Shown: piece after piece, positions 1 through 9,277 of the stretch
Layout: each line of letters opens with the position of its first letter
Numbering within the stretch: the first letter of the stretch is position 1
Assembly: GCF_004135735.1 (NCBI RefSeq)
Contig: NZ_CP012670.1
Span: forward strand, 8,510,501 to 8,574,500
Origin: Sorangium cellulosum
GTDB taxonomy: Bacteria; Myxococcota_A; Polyangia; Polyangiales; Polyangiaceae
Direction: 5' to 3'
DNA: 64,000 bases
The notes under the pieces: model-generated
Databases searched by the model: none
What the model saw: only the letters and a program-made list of their open reading frames with translations
Told to the model about the DNA's origin: nothing
Translations under genes and position numbers: made by a program

Positions 1-287
1 TCGTAGCCGGTGAGCTCACTGAGCCGCCCCCCGCACGGCTCCAGCGAGAGCCCCTCGGTCTTGCCCGGCTTCGGGCGGCCGAGGTGCGACGCGAGGATGA
101 CCTTCGCCCCCGCCTCCATGGCGAGCTTGATCGTCGGGATCGCCTCGCGGATGCGCGAGTCGTCCGTGATCTTGCCCGTCTTCTTGTCGAGCGGGACGTT
201 GAAGTCGACGCGGATGAAGACGCGCTTGCCGCTGAGGCTGCCCGCGGCGGCGAGATCTTCGACGGAGCGGATTCCAGTGAGCTTCAC
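1..287 (-). CDS. pgk: Phosphoglycerate kinase, N-terminal part (cut by window edge)
   Basis: Glycolytic enzyme transferring phosphate between 1,3-bisphosphoglycerate and ADP in the cytoplasm. Only the first 95 or so residues are present; the gene runs off the left edge. The protein shows the typical N-terminal substrate-binding stretch RVDFNVPL and the later ASHLGRPKG-like segment (here ASHLGRPKPG). The start is a GTG at 285-287, four bases after the stop of gap, so the two form a gap-pgk operon, a common arrangement. Family identity is clear; the remainder cannot be judged. Confidence 0.93.
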   Translation of the reverse strand, partial: MKLTGIRSVEDLAAAGSLSGKRVFIRVDFNVPLDKKTGKITDDSRIREAIPTIKLAMEAGAKVILASHLGRPKPGKTEGLSLEPCGGRLSELTGY

Positions 288-291
288 GGCG

Positions 292-1317
292 CTACACGCC
301 CTTCTTCGCCACGAGCTGCGCGAGGTCGATCATGCGGTTCGAGAAGCCCCACTCGTTGTCGTACCACGAGAAGATCTTCGCGAAGCGGTCGCCGAGGATC
401 GACGTCATGGTCGCGTCGAACGTGCTGGACGCGGGCGAGCCGATGTAGTCGCCCGAGACGAGCTCCCGATCCGAGTAGTGGAGGATGTCCTTCATCGGGC
501 CGGACTCGGCGGCCTTCTTCATCGCGGCGTGGATGCTCTCCTTGCTGACCGGCTTCTCGGTCTCGAGGGTGAGGTCCACGAGCGAGACGTCGACGGTCGG
601 GACGCGGATCGCGAGGCCGTCGAACTTGCCCTTGAGCTCCGGGATCACCTCGGAGAGCGCCTTGGCGGCGCCGGTGCTCGAGGGGATCATGTTGACCGCG
701 GCGGCGCGGGCGCGGCGCAGGTCGCCCTTGCGGTGCGGGATGTCCAGCAGGTGCTGGTCGTTGGTGTACGAGTGGACCGTCGTCATCAGGCCGCGGACGA
801 TGCCGAAGTTCTCGAGCATCACCTTGGCGACGGGGGCGAGGCAGTTCGTCGTGCAGGAGCCGCACGAGATGACCGTGTGCTTCTGCGCGTCGTAGAGGTG
901 GTCGTTGACGCCCATGACGACCGTGAGGTCGTGGGCCTTGGCGGGCGCGCTGATGATCACGCGCTTCGCGCCGGCGCTCAGGTGCCCCGACGCCTTGGCC
1001 TTGTCCGTGAAGAGGCCCGTGCACTCGAGGACGATGTCGACGCCGAGGCTCTTCCACGGCAGCTCAGCCGGATCCTTCAGCGCGAGGACGTCGATCTTCC
1101 GATCGCCGATGCTGATGGACTTTTCGCCCCAGCCGACCTTCGCCGCCTTGAACTCGCGGTGGACCGAGTCGTACTGGAACAGGTGGGCGAGGGTCTTGGG
1201 ATCCGTCAGGTCGTTGATGGCGACCAGCTCGATATCCTTGACGCCTCGCTCGACGAGCGCGCGGACAATGCAGCGTCCGATGCGCCCAAAACCGTTAATT
1301 GCGATCTTCGTCGCCAT
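292..1317 (-). CDS. gap: Type I glyceraldehyde-3-phosphate dehydrogenase
   Basis: NAD-dependent glycolytic dehydrogenase converting glyceraldehyde 3-phosphate to 1,3-bisphosphoglycerate. The 341-residue product begins with the Rossmann motif INGFGRIGR and carries the catalytic-cysteine motif SCTTNC near residue 155, followed by the HSYTNDQ and IPSSTGAAKA segments of the family; length is normal. The ATG at 1317 is chosen because it gives the standard MATKIAINGFG N-terminus and has an AGGAG box 7 bases upstream; an in-frame start 60 bases earlier only adds unrelated residues. It is first gene of a gap-pgk operon. Confidence 0.97.
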   Translation of the reverse strand: MATKIAINGFGRIGRCIVRALVERGVKDIELVAINDLTDPKTLAHLFQYDSVHREFKAAKVGWGEKSISIGDRKIDVLALKDPAELPWKSLGVDIVLECTGLFTDKAKASGHLSAGAKRVIISAPAKAHDLTVVMGVNDHLYDAQKHTVISCGSCTTNCLAPVAKVMLENFGIVRGLMTTVHSYTNDQHLLDIPHRKGDLRRARAAAVNMIPSSTGAAKALSEVIPELKGKFDGLAIRVPTVDVSLVDLTLETEKPVSKESIHAAMKKAAESGPMKDILHYSDRELVSGDYIGSPASSTFDATMTSILGDRFAKIFSWYDNEWGFSNRMIDLAQLVAKKGV

Positions 1318-1538
1318 CACGAACTCCTGGGAAAGTGGCCCGGCGCGATACGTAGTCACCTCGCGCGCGACGGTCAAGCAAAGCTCTCAGCGCGCGGGGC
1401 CCCGGCGGCACATCGCGCCGCGGTGCGCAGCGCCGCGAGCGGCTGACCGGAGAGGAGCTCGAGTGGTGGGCGATCTTCGGGAGGTGAGCGGCCGGCGCGT
1501 CGGGGCTCGCCGCGCCGGCGCCAGCGCGCGGCTGCGGC

Positions 1539-1871
1539 TCAGGAGATGCCGAGGGACTGGAGGAGCTTGGTCTTCGGCGCGTTGCCGGAGTGAAATGCCT
1601 TCTTTTCGCCGTTCTGGAACAGGATGCAGGTCGGAACAGCGCGGACGCCGTACTTCTGCGCCAGCTGCGGCGCGGCGTCGATGTCGAGCTTGCCGACCTT
1701 CAGCTTGCCCTGAAAATCTTTCGCGATATCCGCGACGATCGGGGCGAGCGCCTTGCAGGGCCCGCACCACGTCGCCGTGAAGTCCACGAGCACGGGGATG
1801 GGGGATTGCAGGACCTCGGACTCGAAATTCTCGTTGGTGAAGGTGAGGACGCAGTCGCTCTCGCTCGCCAT
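1539..1871 (-). CDS. trxA: Thioredoxin
   Basis: Small cytoplasmic protein disulfide reductase. The 110-residue product has the WCGPCK active site at about residues 35-40 inside FTATWCGPCKALAP, the conserved cis-proline motif AVPT near 78, and the hydrophobic strand pattern of the fold. A GGAG box lies 6 bases before the ATG at 1871. It stands alone between gap and a divergent gene; no thioredoxin reductase is adjacent. An N-terminal extension of about 240 codons is open but reads as Arg/Pro-rich non-protein sequence. Confidence 0.96.
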   Translation of the reverse strand: MASESDCVLTFTNENFESEVLQSPIPVLVDFTATWCGPCKALAPIVADIAKDFQGKLKVGKLDIDAAPQLAQKYGVRAVPTCILFQNGEKKAFHSGNAPKTKLLQSLGIS

Positions 1872-2108
1872 GGTTGTCTCCGTCGGTGCCGCGCTCTTCA
1901 GGTTCGGGCCGCATCCTGGCGCGCGAGGCGCGGCCCCACAGGTCGACCGGGGCTGCTCCAGCCGGTCGCCCGATGCAGAGCGAACGCCCTGTCGGGCGAG
2001 GAAAGTAACTGGCGCGCGTGCCTCCGGCAACCTCCGGCGAGCGGCCGGGTGCGCGCGCCCACGCCACCTTCCGCCCGAGGGGCCCTTTTGGTAGATCGCC
2101 CGGCCCGG

Positions 2109-2711
2109 ATGTCGTCGGACGAGATCACCCCGAAGCCGTCGCGGCGTCCGCGGGCTCACGGCGCGCCCGCGACGGCCCCGGCGAGGGTGGCGGACGCCTT
2201 CCACGTCGAGGAGACCTGGCGGCAGACGTGCAGGGCGCTCGTCGCGCCGATCGAGCGCGCGTTCACGATCGCCGCGCTCCGCGCCGCCTGCGCTCGCCTG
2301 ACCGAGGCGGCCGCGCGGCAGGGGCTTACGATCCTCGAGGAGCCGCTGTTCGGCCTGAAGGGCCACCCCGGCGAGGATCCGCCGCACCGGTGGGCGTACG
2401 AGGTCGTGCTCCCGATCCGGGGCGCGGCCAGGCCGGAAGGGGACGTGGCCGTCGCGCGCATCGACGGCGGGATGCACCTCGCCGCGCGGACGCCACGCGG
2501 CCTCGGCGGCCTGAAGGGCCTGTACGGCCACGTGCTCGGGACGTGCCTCCCCGAGAGGAAGCAGGAGCTGATGCGGCCGTACATCCTCCACCGTGTGCAC
2601 CGCCTCGCCGGCGGAGAGGAGCGCGAGCGCGAGCAGGCGATCGCCGTCTACGTGCCGGCGGTGCTCTCGATCAAGCCGGTGCCCGTGCCGGCCAGCGAAG
2701 CGGAGGCCTGA
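2109..2711 (+). CDS. Hypothetical protein, possibly GyrI-like
   Basis: A 200-residue protein of uncertain function. After a polar, low-complexity first 25 residues it has a helical segment, then a stretch (AYEVVLPIRG, VAVARIDGG, GLKGLYGHVL) that resembles the beta-alpha pattern of GyrI-like small-molecule-binding domains, where a 'YEV.lPi' strand is followed by an effector-binding strand and helix. There is no signal peptide or DNA-binding region visible. It precedes a GT2 transferase by 110 bases on the same strand, so co-transcription is possible but not shown. Confidence 0.6.
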   Translation: MSSDEITPKPSRRPRAHGAPATAPARVADAFHVEETWRQTCRALVAPIERAFTIAALRAACARLTEAAARQGLTILEEPLFGLKGHPGEDPPHRWAYEVVLPIRGAARPEGDVAVARIDGGMHLAARTPRGLGGLKGLYGHVLGTCLPERKQELMRPYILHRVHRLAGGEEREREQAIAVYVPAVLSIKPVPVPASEAEA

Positions 2712-2821
2712 ACGCAGGCAGACCCCGCGGAGGCGGCGCGCGGCGCCGCGCGATGCTGCGCGCCGCGGACGACGCGGGCGATCCCGCGTACAAGCCCCCG
2801 CCCACGCCGCGCCGAGCCCGG

Positions 2822-3544
2822 ATGGCCCCCCGAGTCCTCGTCATCACCCCGACCTACAACGAGCGAGACAACCTCGCGGCGTTCGTGCGCTCCGTGCTCG
2901 CGACGCTCGAGGACGCGCACGTGCTCGTCGTCGACGACGCGTCGCCGGACGGGACGGGCGCCCTCGGCGACGAGCTCGCCGCGCGCGACCGCCGCGTCCA
3001 CGTGCTGCACCGGCCGGCCAAGCTGGGGCTCGGCACGGCCTACCTGGACGGGTTCCAGCGCGCGCTGGACGGCGGCTACGACGTCGCGTTCGAGATGGAC
3101 GCGGACCTGTCGCACGACGCGGGCTACCTGCCGGCCTTCCTCGACGCGATCGCCCGCGGCGCCGACGTGGTCCTCGGCTCGCGCAACATGCCGGGGGGCG
3201 GCGTGGAGGGCTGGGGCCTCGGGCGGCATGCGCTCTCGAAGGGGGGCTCGCTCTACGCGCGGACCCTCCTCGGCGTCGGCGTCCGCGACCTCACGACCGG
3301 CTACAAGGCGTTCACGCGGCGCGCGCTCCTGTCGCTCGATCTCGGCAGCATCCGCTCGAACGGCTACGCCTTCCAGATCGAGACGACGTACCGGGCGCTC
3401 CGCAAGGGGCTCCGCGTGGTCGAGGTCCCGATCGTGTTCGTCGACCGGCGCGCGGGCCGCTCGAAGATGAGCCGGAGGATCTTCGCCGAGGCGATCGCCG
3501 AGGTCATCCGCCTGCGGCTCGACGCGGCGCTCGGGCGCATCTGA
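2822..3544 (+). CDS. Polyprenol/dolichyl-phosphate mannosyltransferase-like GT2
   Basis: Family 2 glycosyltransferase of 240 residues resembling dolichyl-phosphate mannose synthase, which moves a sugar from a nucleotide donor onto a lipid phosphate at the membrane. Visible motifs are the N-terminal ITPTYNERDNL, the nucleotide-binding VVDDASPDGTG, the metal-binding EMDADLSHD, and the C-terminal acceptor-loop region ending in a KMSRRIF segment typical of the family. There is no C-terminal membrane domain, so it belongs to the soluble single-domain type. The ATG at 2822 gives a standard N-terminus. A stem-loop follows the stop. Confidence 0.92.
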   Translation: MAPRVLVITPTYNERDNLAAFVRSVLATLEDAHVLVVDDASPDGTGALGDELAARDRRVHVLHRPAKLGLGTAYLDGFQRALDGGYDVAFEMDADLSHDAGYLPAFLDAIARGADVVLGSRNMPGGGVEGWGLGRHALSKGGSLYARTLLGVGVRDLTTGYKAFTRRALLSLDLGSIRSNGYAFQIETTYRALRKGLRVVEVPIVFVDRRAGRSKMSRRIFAEAIAEVIRLRLDAALGRI

Positions 3545-3549
3545 CCCCC

Positions 3550-3574
3550 GCGCCCGCGGCGCGGCGGCGGGCGC
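3550..3574. terminator. Candidate bidirectional terminator hairpin
   Basis: An inverted repeat with two perfect 8-base arms (3550-3557 and 3567-3574) and a 9-base loop lies in the 39 bases between two convergent genes. It has no T-tract, which is usual in very GC-rich genomes; the terminator role is inferred from position. Confidence 0.4.
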
Positions 3575-3583
3575 GCGCCGCGC

Positions 3584-5008
3584 TCAGCGCTTCGCCGTCC
3601 AGGACCGCCTCGGCGCGGCCGCCCCGGCCCGCTCGTCGTCGCCCTCGGCGAGCGCCTCGTCCTGCTCCGCGCCCAGGTCGGGGCCGTCGTCGCGGACGCG
3701 CGCTCGCCCGGGCGCCTCCGCGTCCTCGAAGCGCACGCGCCCCGCCGCGGCGTCGTGGCGCGGCGCGGCGTCGTGGTGCGGCGCGGCGTCGTGGTGCGGC
3801 GCGACGTCGTCCAGCGGGGGGCGCCCCCGGACGAAGCGCATCGCGCGGAGCAGCGCGAGCTCGGCCGCGCGGCCCGCCTCGCGCACGCTCGGCGCGGCGT
3901 TCTCGCGCAGCACCCGGCCGAACACGAGCGAGAGCAGCGTCAGCACCGTCGGGACGACCACCCCGAGCGCGAGGCCGACCGCGATGCGGGCGATGGTGAG
4001 GCCGAGCAGCGCGGCCACGAGCGGCAGGCCGTCCAGGCCGCGCCAGGGCGCCCCGTGGCCCGCGCGGGCGCGCCGCTCCGCCCTGCGCTCCCGCCTGCGC
4101 GCGCGCCGCTCCTCCTCGCGGGCGCGCCGCTCCTCCCGGCCCTCGGCGCGCCGCTCGGCCGCGCGCGCGTGGCGCCCGGGCGAGCCTCCAGCGGGCTGCT
4201 CGGCGTGCGGACGCCCGGGCGCGCCGAGGGCCGAAAGGAGCGGCGCGATGCGCGCGGCGCGGCGGTCCGGATCGGGATCCAGCATCGCCGACAGCGCCCG
4301 GACGAGCCGCGGATCCGCGCGGCCGCCGAGCGCCGCGGGCACGTCGATCGCGAGCCCCCGGTGCGGCAGGTTCTCCGGCTCCTCGCCGGTCAAGAGGCAG
4401 ATCGCGGTCGCCCCGACCGCGTAGACGTCGGACGCGGGCAGCGCGCGGCCCTGGAATTGCTCCGGCGCCATGTACCCGAAGGTGCCGACCACCGTGCTGC
4501 CGCCCTCCGGCCGCATGCGGTCGCGGACCGCGCCGAAATCGACGATCGCGAAGGAGCCGTCGGGCCTGCGGATGACGTTGTTCGGCTTGATGTCGCGGTG
4601 GATGACCGGGGGCGCGCGGCCGTGCAGGTAATCGAGCACGCCCGAGGCGTCCCGCAGGAAGCGGACGACGTCGTCTCGCCCGAGCACCGCGCCGCGGCGG
4701 CGCATCGCGCCGAGGCTCTCGCCGTCGATCTTCTCCATCACGAGGAAGAGCGCGCCGCCCTCCTCGAAGTGATCGAGGTACGCCGGCAGGCTCGGGTGCG
4801 AGAGCGAGGCGAGCACCCGGGCCTCGCGCTCGGCGAGCTCCACGCCCTTCCAGCTCGCGGCGCCGCGGATCTGGAACCGCTTGATGGCGACGAGCTTGCC
4901 GTGTCGCTTGTCGACCGCCTCGAGCGTGTGCCCCTGAGCCCCCTCGCCCAGGGCGCGCGTGACCACGTAGCGACCGTCGCGCAGCGCCTGACCGGCCTCG
5001 GCACCCAT
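3584..5008 (-). CDS. Membrane-anchored Ser/Thr protein kinase (Hanks type)
   Basis: Protein kinase of 474 residues. The kinase domain fills about residues 10-280: glycine loop GEGAQG at 21-26, ATP-binding lysine in AIKRF (43), catalytic loop HRDIKPNN (137-144), DFG (157-159) and APEQF activation segment. An Arg/Glu-rich, charged coiled linker follows, then two hydrophobic segments around 335-375 that look like a hairpin membrane anchor, then an acidic tail containing a near-perfect hexapeptide repeat (HHDAAP). The start ATG at 5008 lies just before the ALGEGA region and 108 bases from a divergent SPFH gene, so the two probably share a control region. The substrate is unknown. Confidence 0.93.
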   Translation of the reverse strand: MGAEAGQALRDGRYVVTRALGEGAQGHTLEAVDKRHGKLVAIKRFQIRGAASWKGVELAEREARVLASLSHPSLPAYLDHFEEGGALFLVMEKIDGESLGAMRRRGAVLGRDDVVRFLRDASGVLDYLHGRAPPVIHRDIKPNNVIRRPDGSFAIVDFGAVRDRMRPEGGSTVVGTFGYMAPEQFQGRALPASDVYAVGATAICLLTGEEPENLPHRGLAIDVPAALGGRADPRLVRALSAMLDPDPDRRAARIAPLLSALGAPGRPHAEQPAGGSPGRHARAAERRAEGREERRAREEERRARRRERRAERRARAGHGAPWRGLDGLPLVAALLGLTIARIAVGLALGVVVPTVLTLLSLVFGRVLRENAAPSVREAGRAAELALLRAMRFVRGRPPLDDVAPHHDAAPHHDAAPRHDAAAGRVRFEDAEAPGRARVRDDGPDLGAEQDEALAEGDDERAGAAAPRRSWTAKR

Positions 5009-5116
5009 CGAGGGGGCGAGCGTACACCGCCCGGGCAGCGAGACCAACGCGAAGCACGGCGTGGGCGCCCCGCGGGGCCTCGTGAGGGGAGGCGCGGCTC
5101 TGCTAGAGTTGCGACG

Positions 5117-6028
5117 ATGACGACGGTCCTCTCGCTGCTCGCGCTGCTCGCGCTGTCCGCGGTCCTCTATCTCCTCTCGGGGCTGCGGCAGATCAACCAG
5201 TGGGAGATCGCGCTGCGCTTCACGCTCGGCAAGCTGACCGCCCGCGTGTCGCCCGGGGTGACCCTGTTCCTGCCGGGGATCCAGGAGCTCAGGCGCATCG
5301 ACACGCGGATGAAGAACCGCGATCTCCTGCAGCAGATGGTGATCACGCGCGACAACGTGACCACGATGGTCGACGCGGTCGTCTACTACCGCGTCGTCGA
5401 CCCGGAGAAGGCCACGCTGGCCGTCGAGAACTACGAGCTGGCGATGAAGGACCGCGCGAAGGTCGTCCTGCGGGACGTGGTGGGCGAGACGCGGCTCGAC
5501 GAGCTGCTCGCGCACCGCGAGGAGGTCGCCGCCAAGGTGCGCGCGCAGGTCGAGGCCGTGGCCGCGTCGTGGGGCCTGCACGTGGAGATGATCGGGCTCC
5601 AGGACGTCGCGCTGCCGCCCCAGATGCAGGAGGTGCTCGCGAAGGTGGCCATCGCCGAGCGCGACCGGCGCTACGTGGTCATCAAGAGCGAGGCCGACGT
5701 GGAGAGCGCGAAGAACTTCGCCGAGGCGGCGAGCATCCTCGCGCGGTCGCCCGGCGCGATGGAGCTCAGGCGCTTCGAGGCGCTGGCCAACCTGAGCCAC
5801 GGCAACACCAAGGTGATCTTCGACCTGGCGAAGCCCTACGACGACGTGCGGCACGCGGCGGCGGCGATGGCGGAGGCGGCCACCGCCGAGGTGAAGCCCG
5901 TGCGCGTGCACGAGGGGCAGCGCCCGGTCGACGCCGAGGCGCAGCGCGAGGCCGAGGCGGCCCTCGAGGCGGACGCCGCGCTCGAGGAGGAGCGGACGGC
6001 GCGGCGCGGGCGCCTGGGCGGGGCGTGA
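5117..6028 (+). CDS. SPFH/band 7 (stomatin-slipin-like) membrane protein
   Basis: A 303-residue membrane scaffold protein of the stomatin/prohibitin/HflK-C superfamily. It opens with a 20-residue hydrophobic anchor, then the SPFH domain: a region like LRFTLGKLTARVSPG, the RRIDTRMKNRD strand, the YYRVVDPEKA strand, and the RDVVGETRLDELLAHRE motif diagnostic of slipins; a long coiled-coil Ala/Glu segment ends it. Such proteins organise membrane microdomains and modulate proteases. The next gene starts inside its stop codon (GTGA overlap), indicating translational coupling. Confidence 0.93.
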   Translation: MTTVLSLLALLALSAVLYLLSGLRQINQWEIALRFTLGKLTARVSPGVTLFLPGIQELRRIDTRMKNRDLLQQMVITRDNVTTMVDAVVYYRVVDPEKATLAVENYELAMKDRAKVVLRDVVGETRLDELLAHREEVAAKVRAQVEAVAASWGLHVEMIGLQDVALPPQMQEVLAKVAIAERDRRYVVIKSEADVESAKNFAEAASILARSPGAMELRRFEALANLSHGNTKVIFDLAKPYDDVRHAAAAMAEAATAEVKPVRVHEGQRPVDAEAQREAEAALEADAALEEERTARRGRLGGA

Positions 6029-6999
6029 TCGCGGCGCTGCCCGCGCTCAAGGCCGCCGTGGCGGCGCTGCTCGAGGCGCGCGGGGAGCGCGCGCTCTCCG
6101 GCCTGGTCGCCGGCGCCGAGCTCGCGCTGGCCGCGCCGGCCGAGCGATGGACGATCGGCTCGCGCGAGGTGCACGCCGCGCGCCTCGCGCTGGCCGTCGA
6201 CGCGCCCGCGTTCGCGGCGCTCACGGCGGACGCGGCCCGCCTCGCGGCGGTGAAGGACGCGTTCGCGAGCGCGGTCCGGACGCCGGAGACGGAGCTCGCC
6301 GACCTGTCGCTGGTGCTGCGCTTGCCCGGCGCGGGGCGCGGCTGGAACCAGGTCTACCGGGAGGCCGCGCTCCCTTCGGCGCCGGAGCGGCCGGATCCGG
6401 ACGCGGTCCTCGGCGGCGCGGCGGCGCTGCTCGAGGCGTCGGGCGACGCGCTGGGCGCGGCGATGCTCCGCCGCGCGCGGCTCGAGGCCGCGCCGGTCCC
6501 GGGGAGCTCCGGGCTCGCGCTCGTCCGCCTCGTGGTGCGGCTCGACCCGGCGGACCGCGCCGCGCTCGACCGCGACGGCGCGCGCGCGGAGCGGCTGCAG
6601 CGCGCCGTGCGCAGCGCCGGGACGCGCGCCGCCGAGGCCGTCGCGTCCGTGGAGCTCGCCACGGCGCTCTCCCCGCGCTGCGCGGCGCCGGCCCCGCCCC
6701 TCGGGGCCGCGGCGCCGGAGGCGCGGCTCGCGCGGGCGCTCGAGGCGCGCGGCGCGGTCGCGGTGCCGATCCGCCGCGACGATAGCGGGCCGGGCGGAGC
6801 GGGCGTCGAGCTCGCGGTCGTGACGTCCGGAGAGCTCCTGCGCGTCCGGATCACGGCCGCCCCCGGGCGCGAGCGCGGCCGTCGCGGCTTCCGGGCGGAG
6901 GAGCTCCGCGCGATCACCGTCGCTGCCGCTGACCTCGCCACGCCGGAGCAGGCCGGCGAGCTCGCCGCGCTGCTCTGCGGTGACGTTGACCCCGCGTGA
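6025..6999 (+). CDS. Hypothetical Ala-rich protein coupled to the SPFH gene
   Basis: A 324-residue protein of unknown function, extremely rich in Ala, Arg and Leu, with no signal peptide or clear membrane segment. Its GTG start overlaps the TGA of the SPFH gene (GTGA), which is the best evidence that it is a real, translationally coupled gene. The middle part has alternating hydrophobic strands such as LSLVLRLPG and LALVRLVVRLDP that suggest an alpha/beta domain. No motif identifies a reaction. Confidence 0.7.
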   Translation: MIAALPALKAAVAALLEARGERALSGLVAGAELALAAPAERWTIGSREVHAARLALAVDAPAFAALTADAARLAAVKDAFASAVRTPETELADLSLVLRLPGAGRGWNQVYREAALPSAPERPDPDAVLGGAAALLEASGDALGAAMLRRARLEAAPVPGSSGLALVRLVVRLDPADRAALDRDGARAERLQRAVRSAGTRAAEAVASVELATALSPRCAAPAPPLGAAAPEARLARALEARGAVAVPIRRDDSGPGGAGVELAVVTSGELLRVRITAAPGRERGRRGFRAEELRAITVAAADLATPEQAGELAALLCGDVDPA

Positions 7000-7116
7000 C
7001 GGGCGGCGCACGGCGAGCGCGGCGCCGGCCATCTTGGCGCGCGCGCCGCAAGAAGCCACGCTCCTTCACGTCCGCGCTCGTCTGCACCGATGAGCCACGC
7101 CCCGCGGGGGGCCCAG

Positions 7117-8745
7117 ATGGAGTTCGATCTCGTCATTTCACGGGGAACGATCGTCGATGGCAGCGGCCAGCCGCGCTGCCCCGCCGACCTGGGGATCCAG
7201 GACGGCAGGGTCGCGGCCCTCGCCGGTCCGGGCGCGCTCCGAGGAGGGCGGACGCTCGATGCCGGCGGGCTCGTCGTGGCGCCGGGCTTCATCGACATCC
7301 ACTCGCACACCGACTGGCTCCTCCCGTTGCCGGATCACGAGGAGATCCTCGCGCCGATGGTCGCGCAGGGCATCACGACCGTCGTGGCGGGCAATTGCGG
7401 CTTCTCCCCTGCCCCCGTCACCGAGGCGTCCATCCCGCTCGTGGAGCACGCCGCGGAGATGCTGAAAGACGGCGCGCTCTCCTATCCCTGGCGATCGATG
7501 GGCGAGTTCCTGGACGCGCTCGCGGGCGGCGGCCTGCTCGTGAACGCGGCGCTCCTGGTCGGCCACGGCACGCTCCGCCAGGCGGTCATGGGCAACGGCG
7601 CCGCCGCCCCGAGCCCGCGGCAGACGGCGGAGCTCTGCGCGGGCGCGCGCGCCGCCCTCCGCGAGGGAGCGTTCGGGCTGTCGGCCGGGCTGGCCTACGC
7701 TCCCGGCGTCTTCGCGCGCAACGAGGAGCTCCTGGCCCTGCTCCGGACGGTGGCGGACGAGGGGGGTGTCTTCACGGTCCACGGTCGGGCCTACACGTGG
7801 GTCTCGCCGTTCTACACGCCGATGCTCCTCGGCCCGCCGCACAACGTCCGTTCGGTCCGCGAGCTGCTCGGCCTCGCGGAGGCGAGCCGCGTGAAGATCC
7901 AGCTCTCGCACCAGATCTTCATCGGCCGGCGGACGTGGCCCACCCGCGCCCGGGTGCTGCGCGAGATCGAGCGGGCCGTCGAGCGAGGGATCGACGCCGC
8001 GTTCGACGCCTTCCCGTACACGGTCGGCAACACCACGGTGAACGCCCTCTTCCCCGCCTGGGTGCTGGATGATTTTCGCGCCCGGATCAACGACCCGGTC
8101 GTCCTCCGCCGGCTCCGGCGGGAATTCGCGATGTTCCGGCTGCTTCTCGGGCTGGACTACGCGGACATCCGGCTGCTCTGGGGCGCGGCGCCGGAGCTCG
8201 TGGAGCTCGAAGGGCTCGACTTCAGGACCATCGCCGAGCGCCTCGGCATGCGCGATTTCGATGCCTATGTGCACGTGGCCCGCGTCAGCGACGGCAAGGC
8301 GCGGATCCTCCTCGACACCTACTCCGGCGTGGAGGAGCACGAGGCGCCGCTCCGCGCCGTGCTCTCGCACCCCCTGTGCGCCTTCGAGACCGACGCGATC
8401 CTCACCCGGCGCGGCCGCCACAATCCGGCGTCGTTCGGCGCGTTCCCGCGGGCGCTCGGGAGGTACAGCCGCGACCTCGGCCTGTTCCGGCTCGAGGAGG
8501 CCGTGCGCCGGATGACCTCGCTGCCCGCCGAGCGAATCGGCCTCCGGGGCGTCGGGCGCATCGCGCCTGGCCACTGGGCGGATCTCGTCGTCTTCGATCC
8601 GGTCACGGTGGCGGACAACACGACGCCTCGGCGGGCGGATGCGCCGCCTTCGGGGATCCGCGCCGTCCTGATCACGGGGGACGTGGTGGCAAAGGACGGC
8701 GTGGTGACGGGCAAACCCCGGCGGGGGCGGCTGCTGCGCAGGTAG
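7117..8745 (+). CDS. N-acyl-D-amino-acid deacylase-like amidohydrolase
   Basis: Metal-dependent hydrolase of the amidohydrolase superfamily, about 542 residues. It shows the metal-binding HSHTD after APGFID, the NCGFSPAP motif whose Cys is a metal ligand in D-aminoacylases, the SAGLAYAPG segment, a histidine in QLSHQ, and FETDAI near the end, followed by the standard return to the small beta domain (GRIAPGHWADLVVFD). These features fit D-aminoacylase/dihydroorotase-like enzymes that deacylate N-acyl-D-amino acids. The start at 7117 gives the usual MEFDLVISRGTIVDG beginning; an ATG at 7090 is also in frame. It stands alone as a transcription unit. Confidence 0.9.
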   Translation: MEFDLVISRGTIVDGSGQPRCPADLGIQDGRVAALAGPGALRGGRTLDAGGLVVAPGFIDIHSHTDWLLPLPDHEEILAPMVAQGITTVVAGNCGFSPAPVTEASIPLVEHAAEMLKDGALSYPWRSMGEFLDALAGGGLLVNAALLVGHGTLRQAVMGNGAAAPSPRQTAELCAGARAALREGAFGLSAGLAYAPGVFARNEELLALLRTVADEGGVFTVHGRAYTWVSPFYTPMLLGPPHNVRSVRELLGLAEASRVKIQLSHQIFIGRRTWPTRARVLREIERAVERGIDAAFDAFPYTVGNTTVNALFPAWVLDDFRARINDPVVLRRLRREFAMFRLLLGLDYADIRLLWGAAPELVELEGLDFRTIAERLGMRDFDAYVHVARVSDGKARILLDTYSGVEEHEAPLRAVLSHPLCAFETDAILTRRGRHNPASFGAFPRALGRYSRDLGLFRLEEAVRRMTSLPAERIGLRGVGRIAPGHWADLVVFDPVTVADNTTPRRADAPPSGIRAVLITGDVVAKDGVVTGKPRRGRLLRR

Positions 8746-8827
8746 GCGGGCAGAGCGCAGCGATCGGCGGCGCCGGTCGGAAGCTCTCCCTGCGCCTAGA
8801 CGGCGACCGCGCGCGGTACGTCCGCGC

Positions 8828-9211
8828 TCAGGCCCTCGACGCCCGGAACGAGTCCGACACGACCCTCTTCGCGAACCCCAGGATCTCCTCCTTGGGAGCG
8901 TTCTGGATCGCGTACTTGACCACGTAGCCGCCGGCGAGGAGGGTGAGCTGGCGCAGGATCTTCGAGCTCGCGAGCACGCCGATCGCGAACGCCGCTCCGC
9001 CGATCGCGATCGGGACGATGTATGGGACATCCTTGATCTTGCCCTGGACATCCCTGGCGAACTTCAGCAGCGCATCGAGGCTCATGCCGCCGTCGCTGTC
9101 CTGCCCCTGCGACGCTTGCGACGCGTGCGCACCGGGCTCCTGCGCGGCCCCCTCGTGGGTGCCGTTCCTGTATTCGCTCGAAGCGTATTGCTCATTGCCG
9201 ATGGTGGTCAT
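8828..9211 (-). CDS. Small membrane protein of unknown function
   Basis: A 127-residue protein with a polar, Gln/Ser/Gly-rich first 45 residues, a short amphipathic helix, and one or two hydrophobic segments at about 65-100 (IVPIAIGGAAFAIGVLA and LTLLAGGYVVKY). There is a good GAGGTAAGG ribosome-binding site before the ATG. The layout is like small DUF883/ElaB-type or phage-shock-type membrane proteins, but no family motif is recognisable. It is convergent with the amidohydrolase gene. Confidence 0.75.
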   Translation of the reverse strand: MTTIGNEQYASSEYRNGTHEGAAQEPGAHASQASQGQDSDGGMSLDALLKFARDVQGKIKDVPYIVPIAIGGAAFAIGVLASSKILRQLTLLAGGYVVKYAIQNAPKEEILGFAKRVVSDSFRASRA

Positions 9212-9277
9212 GGCGCCTTACCTCGTCCTGAAAAGATCAGCCGCTGTGAGCCGATCGCTCCCGTTGGCCCTCGTCAG

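Noticed and set aside
10..1446. A long plus-strand frame opposite gap and pgk
   Set aside because: gap and pgk are unmistakable on the minus strand.
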